Part shown: in pieces, positions 1 to 9,447 of the stretch | How positions within the stretch are numbered: the first letter of the stretch is position 1 | Layout: each line of letters opens with the position of its first letter | From: Planctomycetota bacterium | GTDB taxonomy: Bacteria > Planctomycetota > J058 > JAJDCP01 | Direction of reading: 5' to 3' | NCBI GenBank assembly: GCA_029260765.1 | Contig: JAJDCP010000011.1 | Coordinates: 1-64,000 of the forward strand | Length of the DNA: 64,000 nt | Program-made: the position numbers and the translations under genes | The notes under the pieces: generated by a model | What the model saw: only the letters and a program-made list of their open reading frames with translations | Database searches by the model: none | What the model was told of the DNA's origin: nothing

Positions 1-108
1 ACTCGGACGCTTCGCTTTCGCGGACTCGGACGCTTCGCTTTCGCGGACTCGGACGCTTCGCTTTCGCGGACTCGGACGCTTCGCTTTCGCAGACTCGGAC
101 GCTTCGCT
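1..108. repeat. 23-bp tandem repeat at window edge
   Basis: Four full head-to-tail copies of a 23-bp unit (1-23, 24-46, 47-69, 70-92) and a 16-base partial copy (93-108). The unit begins ACTCGGACGC and contains TTCGCTTTCG. The only difference seen among the full copies is one substitution near the end of copy four. There are no spacers, so this is not CRISPR. The array is cut by the left edge, so its true length is unknown. It lies downstream of the minus-strand histidine kinase. Confidence 0.9.
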
Positions 109-122
109 CGCCCGGAAGGCGC

Positions 123-143
123 GGGAGGGGGTAAACCCCTCCC
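123..143. terminator. possible terminator hairpin
   Basis: A perfect 8-bp inverted repeat (GGGAGGGG / CCCCTCCC) with a 5-base loop lies between the tandem repeat and the 3' end of the minus-strand histidine kinase. There is no clear U tract on either strand, so termination is inferred only from position and stem strength. Confidence 0.35.
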
Positions 144-209
144 CTACAAGAATTTGCTATCCACGACGCACACATCGTCCGGATGTACCGGAACTTGTGC
201 GCGAAGGCA

Positions 210-2036
210 CTAGCGGCAGGCGTTGACAGCCTCCTGGATGATGTTCAACAGCTCGTGAGGATCCGGCGGCTTGCAGACCAGGCCCATGACCCGGGGGTCC
301 TTCTCCATATCGAGAGTCAGATCCCCACTGACCAGATAGAACCGGGGGGCGGGGTCATCGAGCTGACTCAGCAGGTCGAGCCCGGTCATCTGCGGCATGC
401 GGTAGTCGCAGAGCACCAGGGCCGTCGTGCCCTGGTTGATGAAGTTGATCGCCGCCTCAGGATCGGAGAAGGTCTCGACCCGGAAACCATTGCCCACGAA
501 AGTCAGCTCGAAGAGTCGACACAGCGAAGGCTCGTCGTCGATGTAGACGACGTTGGGGCCATTCTCGCCGGACTCGGTCGCGCGCCCCGCCGGCAGCTCG
601 ATCACAAAGCAGGTGTGCTCGTGCCGCGGTTCGTGGCGCAGCTCTCCCTTGAGACCTTCGACGATGCTGCGGGAGATGCTCAATCCCAGGCCGGTCCCCT
701 CACCGACGGGCTTGGTCGTATAGAAGGGCTCAAAGAGCCGGCCCAGAGCCTCCGGCACGACGCCCGGCCCCGAGTCACAGATCCTGATCTCGATACGGCT
801 GCCGGGAAGCTCGCGAGCCCCGAGCTCGATCCAGTGCTCTCGGCCTTCACGGGCCGCGTCGCCGGCGTTGTTCAACAGGTTGATCAGGACCTGCTGCAGC
901 TCGATCTGGTTGCAGCGGATCGACTTCTGCGTGCGCACATCGAGGCGCAGCTCGACGCCCCGCGAGCGCAGACGCTCTCTGCACAGGTCCAGGGTGCTCT
1001 CGATCAGTCGGCCGACAGGGGCGTCTACCAGCCCGGGGGCATCGTCCTGGCGGGTGAACTTGCGCAACCCCTGAACGATGGTCACGGCCCGCGAGACCGA
1101 GCCGCGGATAGCGTCCACAGCCTCGTCGACCAGCTCTGTGCGGCCCGAGCTGATCAGCTGCCGCAGCTTGTAGGCGTAGCCATCGATGATCGCCAGCGGG
1201 TTGTTGATCTCGTGCGCGAATCCCGCGGCCATTTCTCCCAGGGTCGCCAGCTTGGAGGCGTGGATCGCTTTGAGCCGCTCGCGTCCGATCTCGGCTTCGA
1301 GCGACCTCCTCGCACGCAAGTCCTCGATCACCGACCAGATGTACTTTTCGCCGTCGCGCTCGACGATGAAGCCATTGAGCAGCACCGGGATGCGGGTGCC
1401 GTCTTTGCGTATGAACTCTTTCTCGTAGGGACCGTAGCGCCCGGTCTCCTTCAGGCTCTGCAGTTGGACCTTCTCGGCCTCGCCGTACTCGGGAGGCGTC
1501 AGCTCCCAGTAGGTCAGGCCGCCGTCGGCCTCTGCGGAGGAGTAACCGATGATGTCGAGGAAAGCCTGGTTCGACTCGATCCAGAGTCCGTCCATGCGGC
1601 ACAGGTTGAGCCCTAGCGGAGAGCGGTCGAACAGCAGGTGATTGAAATCCACGTGCTCTTCCAGCTGGCGCCGCACCTTCGCCTGCTGGGTGATGATCTG
1701 CGTGTACATGAAGATTCCGCCGATCTCACCGTCCTGATGCCGCCAGGGGGTCAGAGTGTAGTTGAGCACGTCGAGGCTGCCGTCGGCGCGGACGAAGCTG
1801 TGCCCTTCCCGGCGGATCGTCTCGCCCGCCAGCGCGCGGCGATGCTCGTCCTGCCATTGCTCGTGGTCTCCGATCTCGGGGAAGACCTCGTAGTGGTGCT
1901 TCCCCACGAGGTCCTGGTCGCCGAGGCGGTAGGCCCGCAGCCACTCCTCACTGTAGGCAAGGTAGTGCAGATCCCGATCGAGGATCGCTGCCGGCGTGGG
2001 CAGCTGGCGTACGAACTCGGCGAGATGTCGGCTCAT
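210..2036 (-). CDS. PAS-domain hybrid histidine kinase with C-terminal receiver
   Basis: A 608-aa cytosolic two-component sensor with no membrane segment or signal peptide. Two PAS domains (about residues 8-120 and 125-245) lead into a HisKA domain with FAHEINNP and the phospho-acceptor His275. The HATPase domain shows the N box NLLNNAGDA, the G1 box DSGPG and the G2 motif GTGLGLS. A receiver domain (about 487-605) has the acidic pair in YIDDEP, the phospho-acceptor Asp in LCDYRMP and the conserved Lys in CKPP. A GGAG motif precedes the ATG. No output domain is fused, so phosphotransfer to a separate partner is likely. It is transcribed alone and the signal is unknown. Family assignment is secure. 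Confidence 0.95.
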   Translation of the reverse strand: MSRHLAEFVRQLPTPAAILDRDLHYLAYSEEWLRAYRLGDQDLVGKHHYEVFPEIGDHEQWQDEHRRALAGETIRREGHSFVRADGSLDVLNYTLTPWRHQDGEIGGIFMYTQIITQQAKVRRQLEEHVDFNHLLFDRSPLGLNLCRMDGLWIESNQAFLDIIGYSSAEADGGLTYWELTPPEYGEAEKVQLQSLKETGRYGPYEKEFIRKDGTRIPVLLNGFIVERDGEKYIWSVIEDLRARRSLEAEIGRERLKAIHASKLATLGEMAAGFAHEINNPLAIIDGYAYKLRQLISSGRTELVDEAVDAIRGSVSRAVTIVQGLRKFTRQDDAPGLVDAPVGRLIESTLDLCRERLRSRGVELRLDVRTQKSIRCNQIELQQVLINLLNNAGDAAREGREHWIELGARELPGSRIEIRICDSGPGVVPEALGRLFEPFYTTKPVGEGTGLGLSISRSIVEGLKGELRHEPRHEHTCFVIELPAGRATESGENGPNVVYIDDEPSLCRLFELTFVGNGFRVETFSDPEAAINFINQGTTALVLCDYRMPQMTGLDLLSQLDDPAPRFYLVSGDLTLDMEKDPRVMGLVCKPPDPHELLNIIQEAVNACR

Positions 2037-2180
2037 CCGCGATTCTCCACCTCGACCTCCGTCGCAGCATCAGTGCACTCTAGCAGAGAATGTTTGATCT
2101 TTCAGCAGAGGCAGGGATGCCCTGCAGGGAACCGCGGCGGGCGATGCAGCTCGCCTGCAAGCGGGCAGGCGGCAGCCCCG

Positions 2181-3674
2181 CTACATTTCCACCGTCTCCA
2201 GCCGCAGGCCCTGCCAGGGATCGCTGATCAGGATGCGCGGGCTGCCATGGTGGAACAACAAACCAGGCGCGGCGTCCTCGGCCAGGCCCTCGAGCAGCAC
2301 CCGCGGCCCGGGGCCAAAGACCCGGCCATCACCGCTCCAGACCGCCCAGAAAGGAGGCTGCTCGGGCTCTGCGAAGACCAGCCTGCCAGCCCTGGCAGCG
2401 GCGGGCAGGCGCAGCTGTTCGGCGCGGATGGACGGCGTCGCCGCTTCCCCGTCATCCAACGAGCCGGGCTGTTCGATCTGCACCAGCTCGAGCGTCCCCC
2501 CCTCCCCTTCGGCATCCGCGGCCCAGCCAAGGAAGGCCAGCCGGAAGCCCTGATCGCTGAACACGAGAGCCGGGGGGCTCTCGCTCAGGATGGGCAGGGC
2601 TTCCTCCCCCACCGCCGCGAACAACGCGGGCGTCGAGAATGCCTGGCCATCGAAGCCGAACACGGCCGAGCGGCCATCCTCCGCCAGCACCGCGACCCCC
2701 CGCTGGGGTCCATCGGATGTCTGCAGGCGCAGCGCCGCGACTGCCTGGACCGCCCGGAAAGGCAACGCCACGCGCGCCACCACCGAGGGGGCCGCTGACG
2801 AACGCTTGAAGAAGGCTTCGCCGCGGATCGCGAGCAGCTCGTGGTCCACGTCCCCGACGATCGCGAACAGCTCTAGAGTGCGGTCGGGCAGCAGCAGGCT
2901 GGGCGCAATCACCTGCTGCAGCGGGCCGCCGACGTCGACCTGCGCGGGCGCATCCTCGGTCGAGGCAAGGATGAATACGCAGGCCCCGCCGCCCCAGGCG
3001 TGCGCGTTGCAGAAGTCGTCGCGGTAGCTGTGGACGGCGGCCTGGGCGACCGGCCGGCCCGCCGGCTCTTCCAGTTGCAGGCGCGCGCGCAGCGCCGAAG
3101 CCGGCAACCTGTCCGGGTGCGAAGCCTCGGCCTCGAAAGAGCCCGAGACCAGGCTGAGTCCCTCGCTGCCTTGATGCAGAGCGCTGGCCATCATGACAGA
3201 CCGTCCCAACTCGGGCGGCGGCGTCCAGCTTCCCAACTCCACAGACAGGGGGCGGAAAGCCTCGACCTGGAACTCCGCGGTCTCCGTCACCAGCGGGCCG
3301 GCATCGGTCTCCAGCAGCAGATGGATGCGGTAGCTGCCCCCATCGGTGATCGGCAGCACCCGGCCGGGATCGATGATGGCGGTCAGGCTCTCTCCAGCAG
3401 CGATCTCTGCCACCACCATGTCGCGGGGCAGTCCCAGGGGCAGGCCTGCATCATCGAGGGTGACGGGATTCCCCCGGTTGTCGACGACGGTGGTCACTCC
3501 CGCGGGCAGCTCAGCGACGAAGACCGGGCGGGCGTTGTCGTGCACACGCGGATCGTAGAGGCTCAGCGCGCGCTCGAGCTGGTTGTCGAGCACCAGCCGC
3601 AGGGCGATGTTCTCGCCTGCCAGCCAGGACGGACGCAGCGCTTGCAGGCGCGCCTGGATGCCATCAATCGCCAA
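2181..3674 (-). CDS. uncharacterised protein coupled to the metzincin-ASH gene
   Basis: A 497-aa protein of no family I recognise. It has no signal peptide and no membrane segment. The N-terminal third reads like a beta-sandwich, with short alternating hydrophobic strands and phrases such as GGSYRIHLLLETDAG. The rest is strand-rich with a repeated pattern that could be a small beta-propeller, but I cannot confirm this. The TTG start overlaps the stop of the upstream 1392-aa gene by 11 bases, so the two are probably translationally coupled and made together. GGGGAAAACC before the TTG can serve as the ribosome site. Function unknown; partnership with the protease-ASH protein is inferred from coupling. 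Confidence 0.75.
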   Translation of the reverse strand: MAIDGIQARLQALRPSWLAGENIALRLVLDNQLERALSLYDPRVHDNARPVFVAELPAGVTTVVDNRGNPVTLDDAGLPLGLPRDMVVAEIAAGESLTAIIDPGRVLPITDGGSYRIHLLLETDAGPLVTETAEFQVEAFRPLSVELGSWTPPPELGRSVMMASALHQGSEGLSLVSGSFEAEASHPDRLPASALRARLQLEEPAGRPVAQAAVHSYRDDFCNAHAWGGGACVFILASTEDAPAQVDVGGPLQQVIAPSLLLPDRTLELFAIVGDVDHELLAIRGEAFFKRSSAAPSVVARVALPFRAVQAVAALRLQTSDGPQRGVAVLAEDGRSAVFGFDGQAFSTPALFAAVGEEALPILSESPPALVFSDQGFRLAFLGWAADAEGEGGTLELVQIEQPGSLDDGEAATPSIRAEQLRLPAAARAGRLVFAEPEQPPFWAVWSGDGRVFGPGPRVLLEGLAEDAAPGLLFHHGSPRILISDPWQGLRLETVEM

Positions 3675-6600
3675 GGGTTTTCCCCACCAGCTCGATCTCG
3701 TGCTGTCCCTGTTTGCTGGTCGCCTCGATGGTCAGCTTGCCCTTCGATTCGCCACCCATAAACGGCTTGTAGCGCACCTCGAGGTCGGCTGTCCCCCCAG
3801 CGGGTACGACCGCGGGCGTGTTCATCACCCGGAAGTACAACAAGCCATCGCCGACCTCGGCATTGAGGATCTTGATGGCATGGCTGCCCGGGTTCTTCAA
3901 CTTGATGGTCTGGGTCACCTCTTCCTGCTTGGGCTGCGCCTCGAAGCTCATGCGCGCTGGAAGCTCCAGGCTGCCCGCGACGACTTTGCCCTCAAAACCA
4001 TTGGACAGGCTCAGGCTGTCCGGACTGCGCAGCTGCACGGACGTCTCGACGACTCCCGCCTCTTGAGGCGTGCACACCAGATCGAAAGTCGCTCTCGCGC
4101 CTGGACCGAGCTTGGTGCCGCTCACCTGGTCGTTGGCGATCTTGAACAGCTCAGGGTTCTTGCCGATCTTGATCCCATCGATCGCGCACTCGGCGTTGCC
4201 GCGGTTCTCGATCGTCAATGTGAGCGTCGACGACTGCCCCAGCTCGGTGGTCGGGAGTGGATTGCTGAGGATCCTTGCCTCACTGCCATCGGGCAGCAGC
4301 AGAACCGGATCGACCTTGATTCCCACACCGTTCAGGGGAATACGGATCGGTTCGAGGTCGCGCGCCTCGACGACCAGCTCGGCCGCACGCTCGTCCTGCT
4401 CTGCAGGCTTGAATGCCAGGTACACCTGTTCGCTCTTTCCCGGCGGCAGTGGATCGATCAAGATCCTCGAGCGGGAGAGACCGGCGAGCTGTTCTTCGAG
4501 CTGTTGGATGGTGCGCTCGACGCGCTTGATCCGGTCCTGGCCGCTCGTGCCGCTCATGATGAAGCCCGCGATCGCCGAGCTGTTGGCGCTCTTCGCGCGG
4601 TCGCGCTCGCATTCCTTGAGGTTGGCCAGCTTTTTCTTCTCGTCTTCGAGCTGCTTCTCGAGCTTCGGCCCCTTGACCGGGTCGAGCATCTGCACCTTGA
4701 AGTCGCCGCCCGCCTCGCCCTCGACGCTGACGCGGCGGAAATGCAGGTCTCCACCGCCTACGTTCTTGATGCGCACGGTCTTGGCGAAAGCCGTCGAGTT
4801 GACGGCGACCCGGCCGAAGACCTCGACCGGCGAGACCTCGATCTTGCCCTTCATGGCGGTGCCGCTCAAGGCGACTTCCTTAACGCCTCCATCGGCATGG
4901 ATCGCCAGCGTCGCCGCCTGAGCCCCATCGCTCTTCGGCTCGTAGTTGACCTTGATTTCGACTTCTTCACCCGGTTGCAGAGTCTTGAGCGCGGCCTTGT
5001 CATGATTCCACAAAAGGAACGCGTCTTTGCCCGGCCCGCTGAGCTTGAAGGCTTCGTCCTTGCCAGCCAAGAGGCTGACAGGCTCACTGCCCACGTTCTT
5101 CAGCTTGACCATCTGGCTGCCGCCGCCTGTGCCGACAGACTTCTTGCCGAACTCGATCGGATCGGGCTCGACAGACAGCTCGGGCACCTTGGCGGCTGCA
5201 GGCAGGCCATCGGCCACGAGCTCGACACGCCGCTCGCCATCATTCGAGGCGATCACCAGCGTGGCACGCCGCGCGCTGGGCTTGGCAGGCTTGACGCTCA
5301 GCTTGAGCGATGCGGAGCCTCCCGCCTCGACCTGCACGCCCGCCTGAGGCTCGCAGCTGAAGTCGGCCGCGGCGTCTCCTTCGATCACCACCGACGAGAC
5401 CTCGACCGGTGCACCTCCGAGGTTGGTCAAGGCCAACTCCAGCCCGCGTTCGGCGCCGACACGCACCGCGCCGAAGCCGTCGAAGCCGCCTACCGACAAC
5501 AGCGGCAGCTTGGAGTTGCGGTCGGGGAAGATGCTGAGGCGGGTGTGGTTCCAGCCGCGCATGCGCAGGTTGCAGAAGCCGCAGAAGGCACGCTTGCGGG
5601 CGTAGTTGTAGCTCATCAGACAGGCATCGTCGACGGCGTCGTGGCCCATGTCATCGTCGGCCGCGGTCTCGAAGCGGGTGTGGAGCAGGAACACCGCGTG
5701 GCCGATCTCGTGGGCGACCGTCATGTCGATCGAGTCGTTCTCTTTGTACTCTTCAGCGCGCGCATACTGGATGTACGACGTACGCTCGCGGAACGGGTTG
5801 TGTGTGCCACTCGGGAACAGCCCCTTCAGCCAGAAGGCCCCCTTGCGGTGGTTGTCGGTCTCGCCGAACAAGAAGACGCACAGACCTTCTTCGGTGTGGT
5901 CCTCTTTGATGACCGCACAGCAGATCTCTTCTGCACACTCCGAAGCGTAGTCGGCCAGCCCGCAATGGTAGCGGCTCTCGAGCGAGCTGCGTTCTTCACT
6001 GCACTTCCAGCCCTCCGCCAGCGCCTTGAGCACCTGATCGCTCTCGAGCCCCTTGGCTGCGCCGAAAGCCGCGAGGAAACCATCGAAGTCGTGGAAGGTC
6101 AGCGCGGCGATGCCCGCCCCTTCGTGGTTGTCCGGGTCTTTGACGCCGTGGCTCAGCAAGTCTCCAGACTTCTTGAGGAAGGCCGCCACACGCTCGGAGT
6201 AGCGCGGGATCGGCTCGGGCCCTTTGGCCGTCTGCACCAGGTCGATGAAGCAACGCGCAAAGTACTCGGCAACCGTGGCGTGGTCGAAGAGCGTGATGGA
6301 CGGCGCGCGCTGGAAGATGCGGGCGATCTCCAAGCGACGCCAGACACAGAGCTCGCCGGTCTCGGCCTGGACCGGGGCCTGGACCTCTTCGGGAGTGTCG
6401 AGCTTGCGCCCGGGGTCTACGCGGCAGACCAGCTTGTAGGCATCCCCGGCCATCCGGCTGGGGCGGAAGATGATGCCGGTGGTGCCCGCCTGCGCTCCGC
6501 TGGTCTGGGCCTGGCTGTAGGCAGACCACTTACGCTGCACGGCTGCCTCGACCTCGTAGGGGAAGCTCTGCACATCGGCCTTGAAGGACGCGGACAGGGG

Positions 6601-7842
6601 GAACACGCTGCGGCTGGCGTCGGCCGTGCGTTTTCCTCCGCGGTCCTCCTCACCTCCTCCGCCGAAGCAGTTGTCGCCCTTCGGCCGGGCCTCGTCGGTC
6701 TTGAACTGCAAGGCCTTGTCGACAAAGCTCTTGGCCACCGGACGCAGCTTGGAGGTGTCGCAGGGCAGGTCCTGGTAGTCCCACTGCACGCTGAGTTTGC
6801 CCAGCGCCTTGGGCGCCTCGATCTCGCCACCCTTGGAGTCTTTGACCAGCAGCCGGGCCACGATCGGGATGTTGGGCCCGTCCCCCCACAGCTTCTCGTA
6901 GGCGTCGTAGCTGGTCGGATCGTAGGCTTTGGAGTCTTTCAGGTCGGTCGAGAACAGGTTGCTGCGCAAGAAGATCTTCTTCTTCTCGCCGGCGGCCGGC
7001 AGGGCGGCCAGCTCTTGGACCACCTCTTGATGACGGGGATCTTTGAGCAGGCTGGGCGCTCCGAGCTCGAGCTTGATGCTGCCCACCTCGACCTTGAGGC
7101 TGCCCTCAACCTGGGCGGGCTGACCGGTCGCAGCGGCGACCGAGATCTCGACCTTGTAGGGCGAATGGTCGGCCGTCAACACGTTGTCGGGGAAGTCGCC
7201 GGAAGAGAAGAGGTTCTTGAAGCGACCCCACATCCCGCCGACCTGGCCGTCGAATTTGAACGATTGGGCACCTCCTGCGTGCTCTTTCGCCTCGAGCGCA
7301 CGCTCGATCAGCGGGGCCTCACCGCCCGCGGCAAAGATCTTGACCGTCCCCTGGCTGACGACCTGGCCGGGATCGACGACCTCGTAGCTGATCGCGATCT
7401 CTTCGTGCCCGGCCGCGAAGAACTCCGGCATCTTGAGCTCTTTGAGCGCGAACGCGGCTGCTTTGAGCGCGACCGTCGCCTCCGGACGGTTGTCGGCGTT
7501 CGAAGTCACCGTGAGCGTGGCTTCTTTGACGCCCGGCTCGCTGAGCGTGCACGACACGCGCACGGCGGTCGATTGCTTGCGCTCGAGCGCTCTCTGCAGG
7601 CCCTGTTCATCGAGGCTGAAGGCCGCTGCATCCGGGCCGGACAGGACGACGCTGGCGATGTCGAGCCGATGCTTGCCGGTGTTCTCGATCACCAGCTCGA
7701 TCGGAGCGCGCGCGTCACCGGGCGGCGCACCGCCAAAATCGACCTGCTCGGCGACCGTGATCTGCGGTGCCTTCTTGATGATGAAGGTGCTGAACACACC
7801 TGTCTTGCCTGTGATCCGTTTGGGCGGAGTATCGTCAGCCAT
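3664..7842 (-). CDS. giant ASH-repeat protein with metzincin-like zinc protease domain
   Basis: A 1392-aa protein. An ASH/choice-of-anchor-D module lies near residues 25-130. The central region holds HEIGHAVFLLH (His711, His715, His721), followed about 30 residues later by CLMSYNY, a plausible Met-turn. This resembles the metzincin HExxHxxGxxH site except that Phe replaces the usual Gly. From about residue 770 there are roughly five more ASH-like modules, recognisable by repeated phrases such as IENTG, LKNVG and IENRG. One is interrupted by a charged coiled coil (KLEKQLEDEKKKLANLKE). There is no signal peptide. The chosen ATG has GGAAGCGATC upstream; a longer in-frame start at 7917 lacks a ribosome site. 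Protease activity is inferred from motifs only. Confidence 0.85.
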   Translation of the reverse strand: MADDTPPKRITGKTGVFSTFIIKKAPQITVAEQVDFGGAPPGDARAPIELVIENTGKHRLDIASVVLSGPDAAAFSLDEQGLQRALERKQSTAVRVSCTLSEPGVKEATLTVTSNADNRPEATVALKAAAFALKELKMPEFFAAGHEEIAISYEVVDPGQVVSQGTVKIFAAGGEAPLIERALEAKEHAGGAQSFKFDGQVGGMWGRFKNLFSSGDFPDNVLTADHSPYKVEISVAAATGQPAQVEGSLKVEVGSIKLELGAPSLLKDPRHQEVVQELAALPAAGEKKKIFLRSNLFSTDLKDSKAYDPTSYDAYEKLWGDGPNIPIVARLLVKDSKGGEIEAPKALGKLSVQWDYQDLPCDTSKLRPVAKSFVDKALQFKTDEARPKGDNCFGGGGEEDRGGKRTADASRSVFPLSASFKADVQSFPYEVEAAVQRKWSAYSQAQTSGAQAGTTGIIFRPSRMAGDAYKLVCRVDPGRKLDTPEEVQAPVQAETGELCVWRRLEIARIFQRAPSITLFDHATVAEYFARCFIDLVQTAKGPEPIPRYSERVAAFLKKSGDLLSHGVKDPDNHEGAGIAALTFHDFDGFLAAFGAAKGLESDQVLKALAEGWKCSEERSSLESRYHCGLADYASECAEEICCAVIKEDHTEEGLCVFLFGETDNHRKGAFWLKGLFPSGTHNPFRERTSYIQYARAEEYKENDSIDMTVAHEIGHAVFLLHTRFETAADDDMGHDAVDDACLMSYNYARKRAFCGFCNLRMRGWNHTRLSIFPDRNSKLPLLSVGGFDGFGAVRVGAERGLELALTNLGGAPVEVSSVVIEGDAAADFSCEPQAGVQVEAGGSASLKLSVKPAKPSARRATLVIASNDGERRVELVADGLPAAAKVPELSVEPDPIEFGKKSVGTGGGSQMVKLKNVGSEPVSLLAGKDEAFKLSGPGKDAFLLWNHDKAALKTLQPGEEVEIKVNYEPKSDGAQAATLAIHADGGVKEVALSGTAMKGKIEVSPVEVFGRVAVNSTAFAKTVRIKNVGGGDLHFRRVSVEGEAGGDFKVQMLDPVKGPKLEKQLEDEKKKLANLKECERDRAKSANSSAIAGFIMSGTSGQDRIKRVERTIQQLEEQLAGLSRSRILIDPLPPGKSEQVYLAFKPAEQDERAAELVVEARDLEPIRIPLNGVGIKVDPVLLLPDGSEARILSNPLPTTELGQSSTLTLTIENRGNAECAIDGIKIGKNPELFKIANDQVSGTKLGPGARATFDLVCTPQEAGVVETSVQLRSPDSLSLSNGFEGKVVAGSLELPARMSFEAQPKQEEVTQTIKLKNPGSHAIKILNAEVGDGLLYFRVMNTPAVVPAGGTADLEVRYKPFMGGESKGKLTIEATSKQGQHEIELVGKTLGD

Positions 7843-7942
7843 GATCGCTTCCGGTCTGGGTAGCACTAGTCTACCGCGAATGAGGACCGGCCCCAAGCGC
7901 GTGGCGCTGTCGCACACGAGCTATGGACTCTGCAGGACGGGC

Positions 7943-8497
7943 TCAGCGTTGCGGGCCCGCCGCCGAGACCAGCTGATCCAGCCGCTTCTGGAGCCGCTGG
8001 CTGGCAGCGCGGATGGTGCTCGTCTGAGCGACTTGAAGCTGGTAGCCACGCACCACCTGGCCATCTTCGTTGCTCAGCTCGCGCGCCTGCCAGGCGTTGC
8101 CCGTGCGCTGCACGACGAAACGGACCTCGTTGGGGCCCATCTGGGTGCCCACGGTGGCCACGTCTCCCTCGCTGGCCTCCGAGACGTAGACGATCTCACG
8201 CACCCCCTGCAGGGTCAGCCAGAGCTCAGCCCCCAGCAGACGGGCGACCAGGCCGTCGAACTCCTCGCGGCGCTCGTCCGACAGGCCGTCGGCCAGGGCG
8301 CCGAGGATGGTGCCGCTGACCGCGCGGACATCGAAGGTGCTCCAGATACGCTGGTCGAACTGCTCACGGCTGGCCTGCGTGTTCTGCTGGGCGAGCTCGA
8401 GCAGAGCCTGGTTCTGGGGACGCAGGAAGGCCATGCCCGGGCCAGCCCAGGCCAGGCCAGTCAGCACGAGCACGCATGCCAGGGTCCTGGACAGCAT
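7943..8497 (-). CDS. MlaC/Ttg2D-like periplasmic lipid-binding protein
   Basis: A 184-aa protein with a clear signal peptide (MLSRTLACVLVLTG, cleavage after AGPGMA). Length and pattern fit the MlaC family: an N-terminal helix with FDQRIWSTFDVRAVSG, a middle segment LLGAELWLTLQG, a strand with VRFVVQRTGNAWQA and a C-terminal helical tail. MlaC proteins carry phospholipids between the outer and inner membranes in retrograde transport. The other Mla genes are not in the window, so the partner is unknown. GAGGAG lies about nine bases before the ATG. A much longer in-frame reading upstream is spurious because it overlaps the next gene antiparallel in codon pattern. Confidence 0.75.
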   Translation of the reverse strand: MLSRTLACVLVLTGLAWAGPGMAFLRPQNQALLELAQQNTQASREQFDQRIWSTFDVRAVSGTILGALADGLSDERREEFDGLVARLLGAELWLTLQGVREIVYVSEASEGDVATVGTQMGPNEVRFVVQRTGNAWQARELSNEDGQVVRGYQLQVAQTSTIRAASQRLQKRLDQLVSAAGPQR

Positions 8498-8565
8498 GGA
8501 GTGTCTCCTCAAAGATGAGGCCACCCATGCTACCGCATCCGGCCCGCGAAGGCAGCCCCGGGTTT

Positions 8566-9447
8566 TCAGCGTGCGATGGCCTGGGGCAGCAGAAACGGAT
8601 ACACCCGCCGCCGCACGTGGCGCTGCCAGGCGCGGTCGAGCCGGCGCAGGCGCAGCATCACCTCCCAGAGGCGGGCGTCGGAGCGGTAATCGCGCTCGGC
8701 TTCCGCCGCGCTCAAGGGCTTGTCGAGGTGGCGGTTGGCCGCGGCAAGAAAGGCAGGCATCCAGGCGTTGAGGCGTTCCTTGATCAGGTTGGCGCACAAG
8801 TCGAGCAGCACGCTGCGCAGGGCATGGTAGCGCCGCAGCAGGCCCGGGATGACCCAACGCTTGAGGCTGCCCCGCAGCAGCCAGGGAAACGCGGCCAGGA
8901 ACAGGTCCGGGTCCAGGCGCCCCTGGCCGTCGTCGTCGGCCAGCAGGGGCGTGGTGATGTCGAGGTAGACCAGCGGGCCATCGTCGCTCCATGCCCAGTT
9001 CGACAGCTGGGCGTCCAACCCCACCCGCGCCGAGACCGTGCGGGCCGTGGCTGCCACGATGGCCTGCACCAGCGGATGCCCCTGGGCAGGGTCGGCCGCC
9101 CGCAAGACGCGCGGAGCGAGGGAGTCGGCCGGCAGCAGTTCCTGCACGCAGTAGGCCGCGATCTTGCCGCACGGTTTCCTGACCTGATGCAGCTCGGTGG
9201 CCGCCACCTGCACTCCCGTCTCCTCAAGCGCTTGCAGGTACTCGCTGAGGATAGCGCGGTAGGCCTCGAGCGCGCGTGCATCGGCGAACAACGGCAGGCG
9301 CTTGGCGGCCATGCGGGGATTGTCCGCCGGCCACCCCAAGACCAGCGAGATCTCCCCGTGGCCGAGCAGCGTCAGGCCGTCCGGCGTGCCCCGCAGAGCG
9401 GCTTCCACATGCTCTTCGAGCAGCTCGAGCTCAGTCGCGGCGATCAT
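8566..9447 (-). CDS. uncharacterised protein, possibly kinase-like (DUF6206-type)
   Basis: A 293-aa cytosolic protein. The opening GLTLLGHGEISLVLGWP followed by RMAAKRLPLF resembles a degenerate nucleotide-binding lobe (Gly-rich stretch and a Lys). VGLDAQLSNWAWSDDGPLVYLDITTPLL resembles the catalytic and Mg-binding part of aminoglycoside-phosphotransferase-like folds (Asp, Asn, then Asp). I recall a family called DUF6206 with this pattern, but this is from memory. The ATG overlaps the stop of the upstream class-III aminotransferase by four bases (ATGA), so the two are translationally coupled and likely act in one pathway, perhaps modification of an amine-containing product. Substrate unknown. 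Confidence 0.7.
   Translation of the reverse strand: MIAATELELLEEHVEAALRGTPDGLTLLGHGEISLVLGWPADNPRMAAKRLPLFADARALEAYRAILSEYLQALEETGVQVAATELHQVRKPCGKIAAYCVQELLPADSLAPRVLRAADPAQGHPLVQAIVAATARTVSARVGLDAQLSNWAWSDDGPLVYLDITTPLLADDDGQGRLDPDLFLAAFPWLLRGSLKRWVIPGLLRRYHALRSVLLDLCANLIKERLNAWMPAFLAAANRHLDKPLSAAEAERDYRSDARLWEVMLRLRRLDRAWQRHVRRRVYPFLLPQAIAR

Noticed and set aside
1..108. CRISPR array
   Set aside because: The 23-bp units are directly adjacent with no spacers, and no cas gene is present.
3583..7863. 1426-aa plus-strand open frame opposite the metzincin-ASH gene
   Set aside because: It mirrors the opposite gene codon for codon, lacks domain motifs, and arises from GC-rich third positions. 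The minus-strand gene has clear motifs and a ribosome site.
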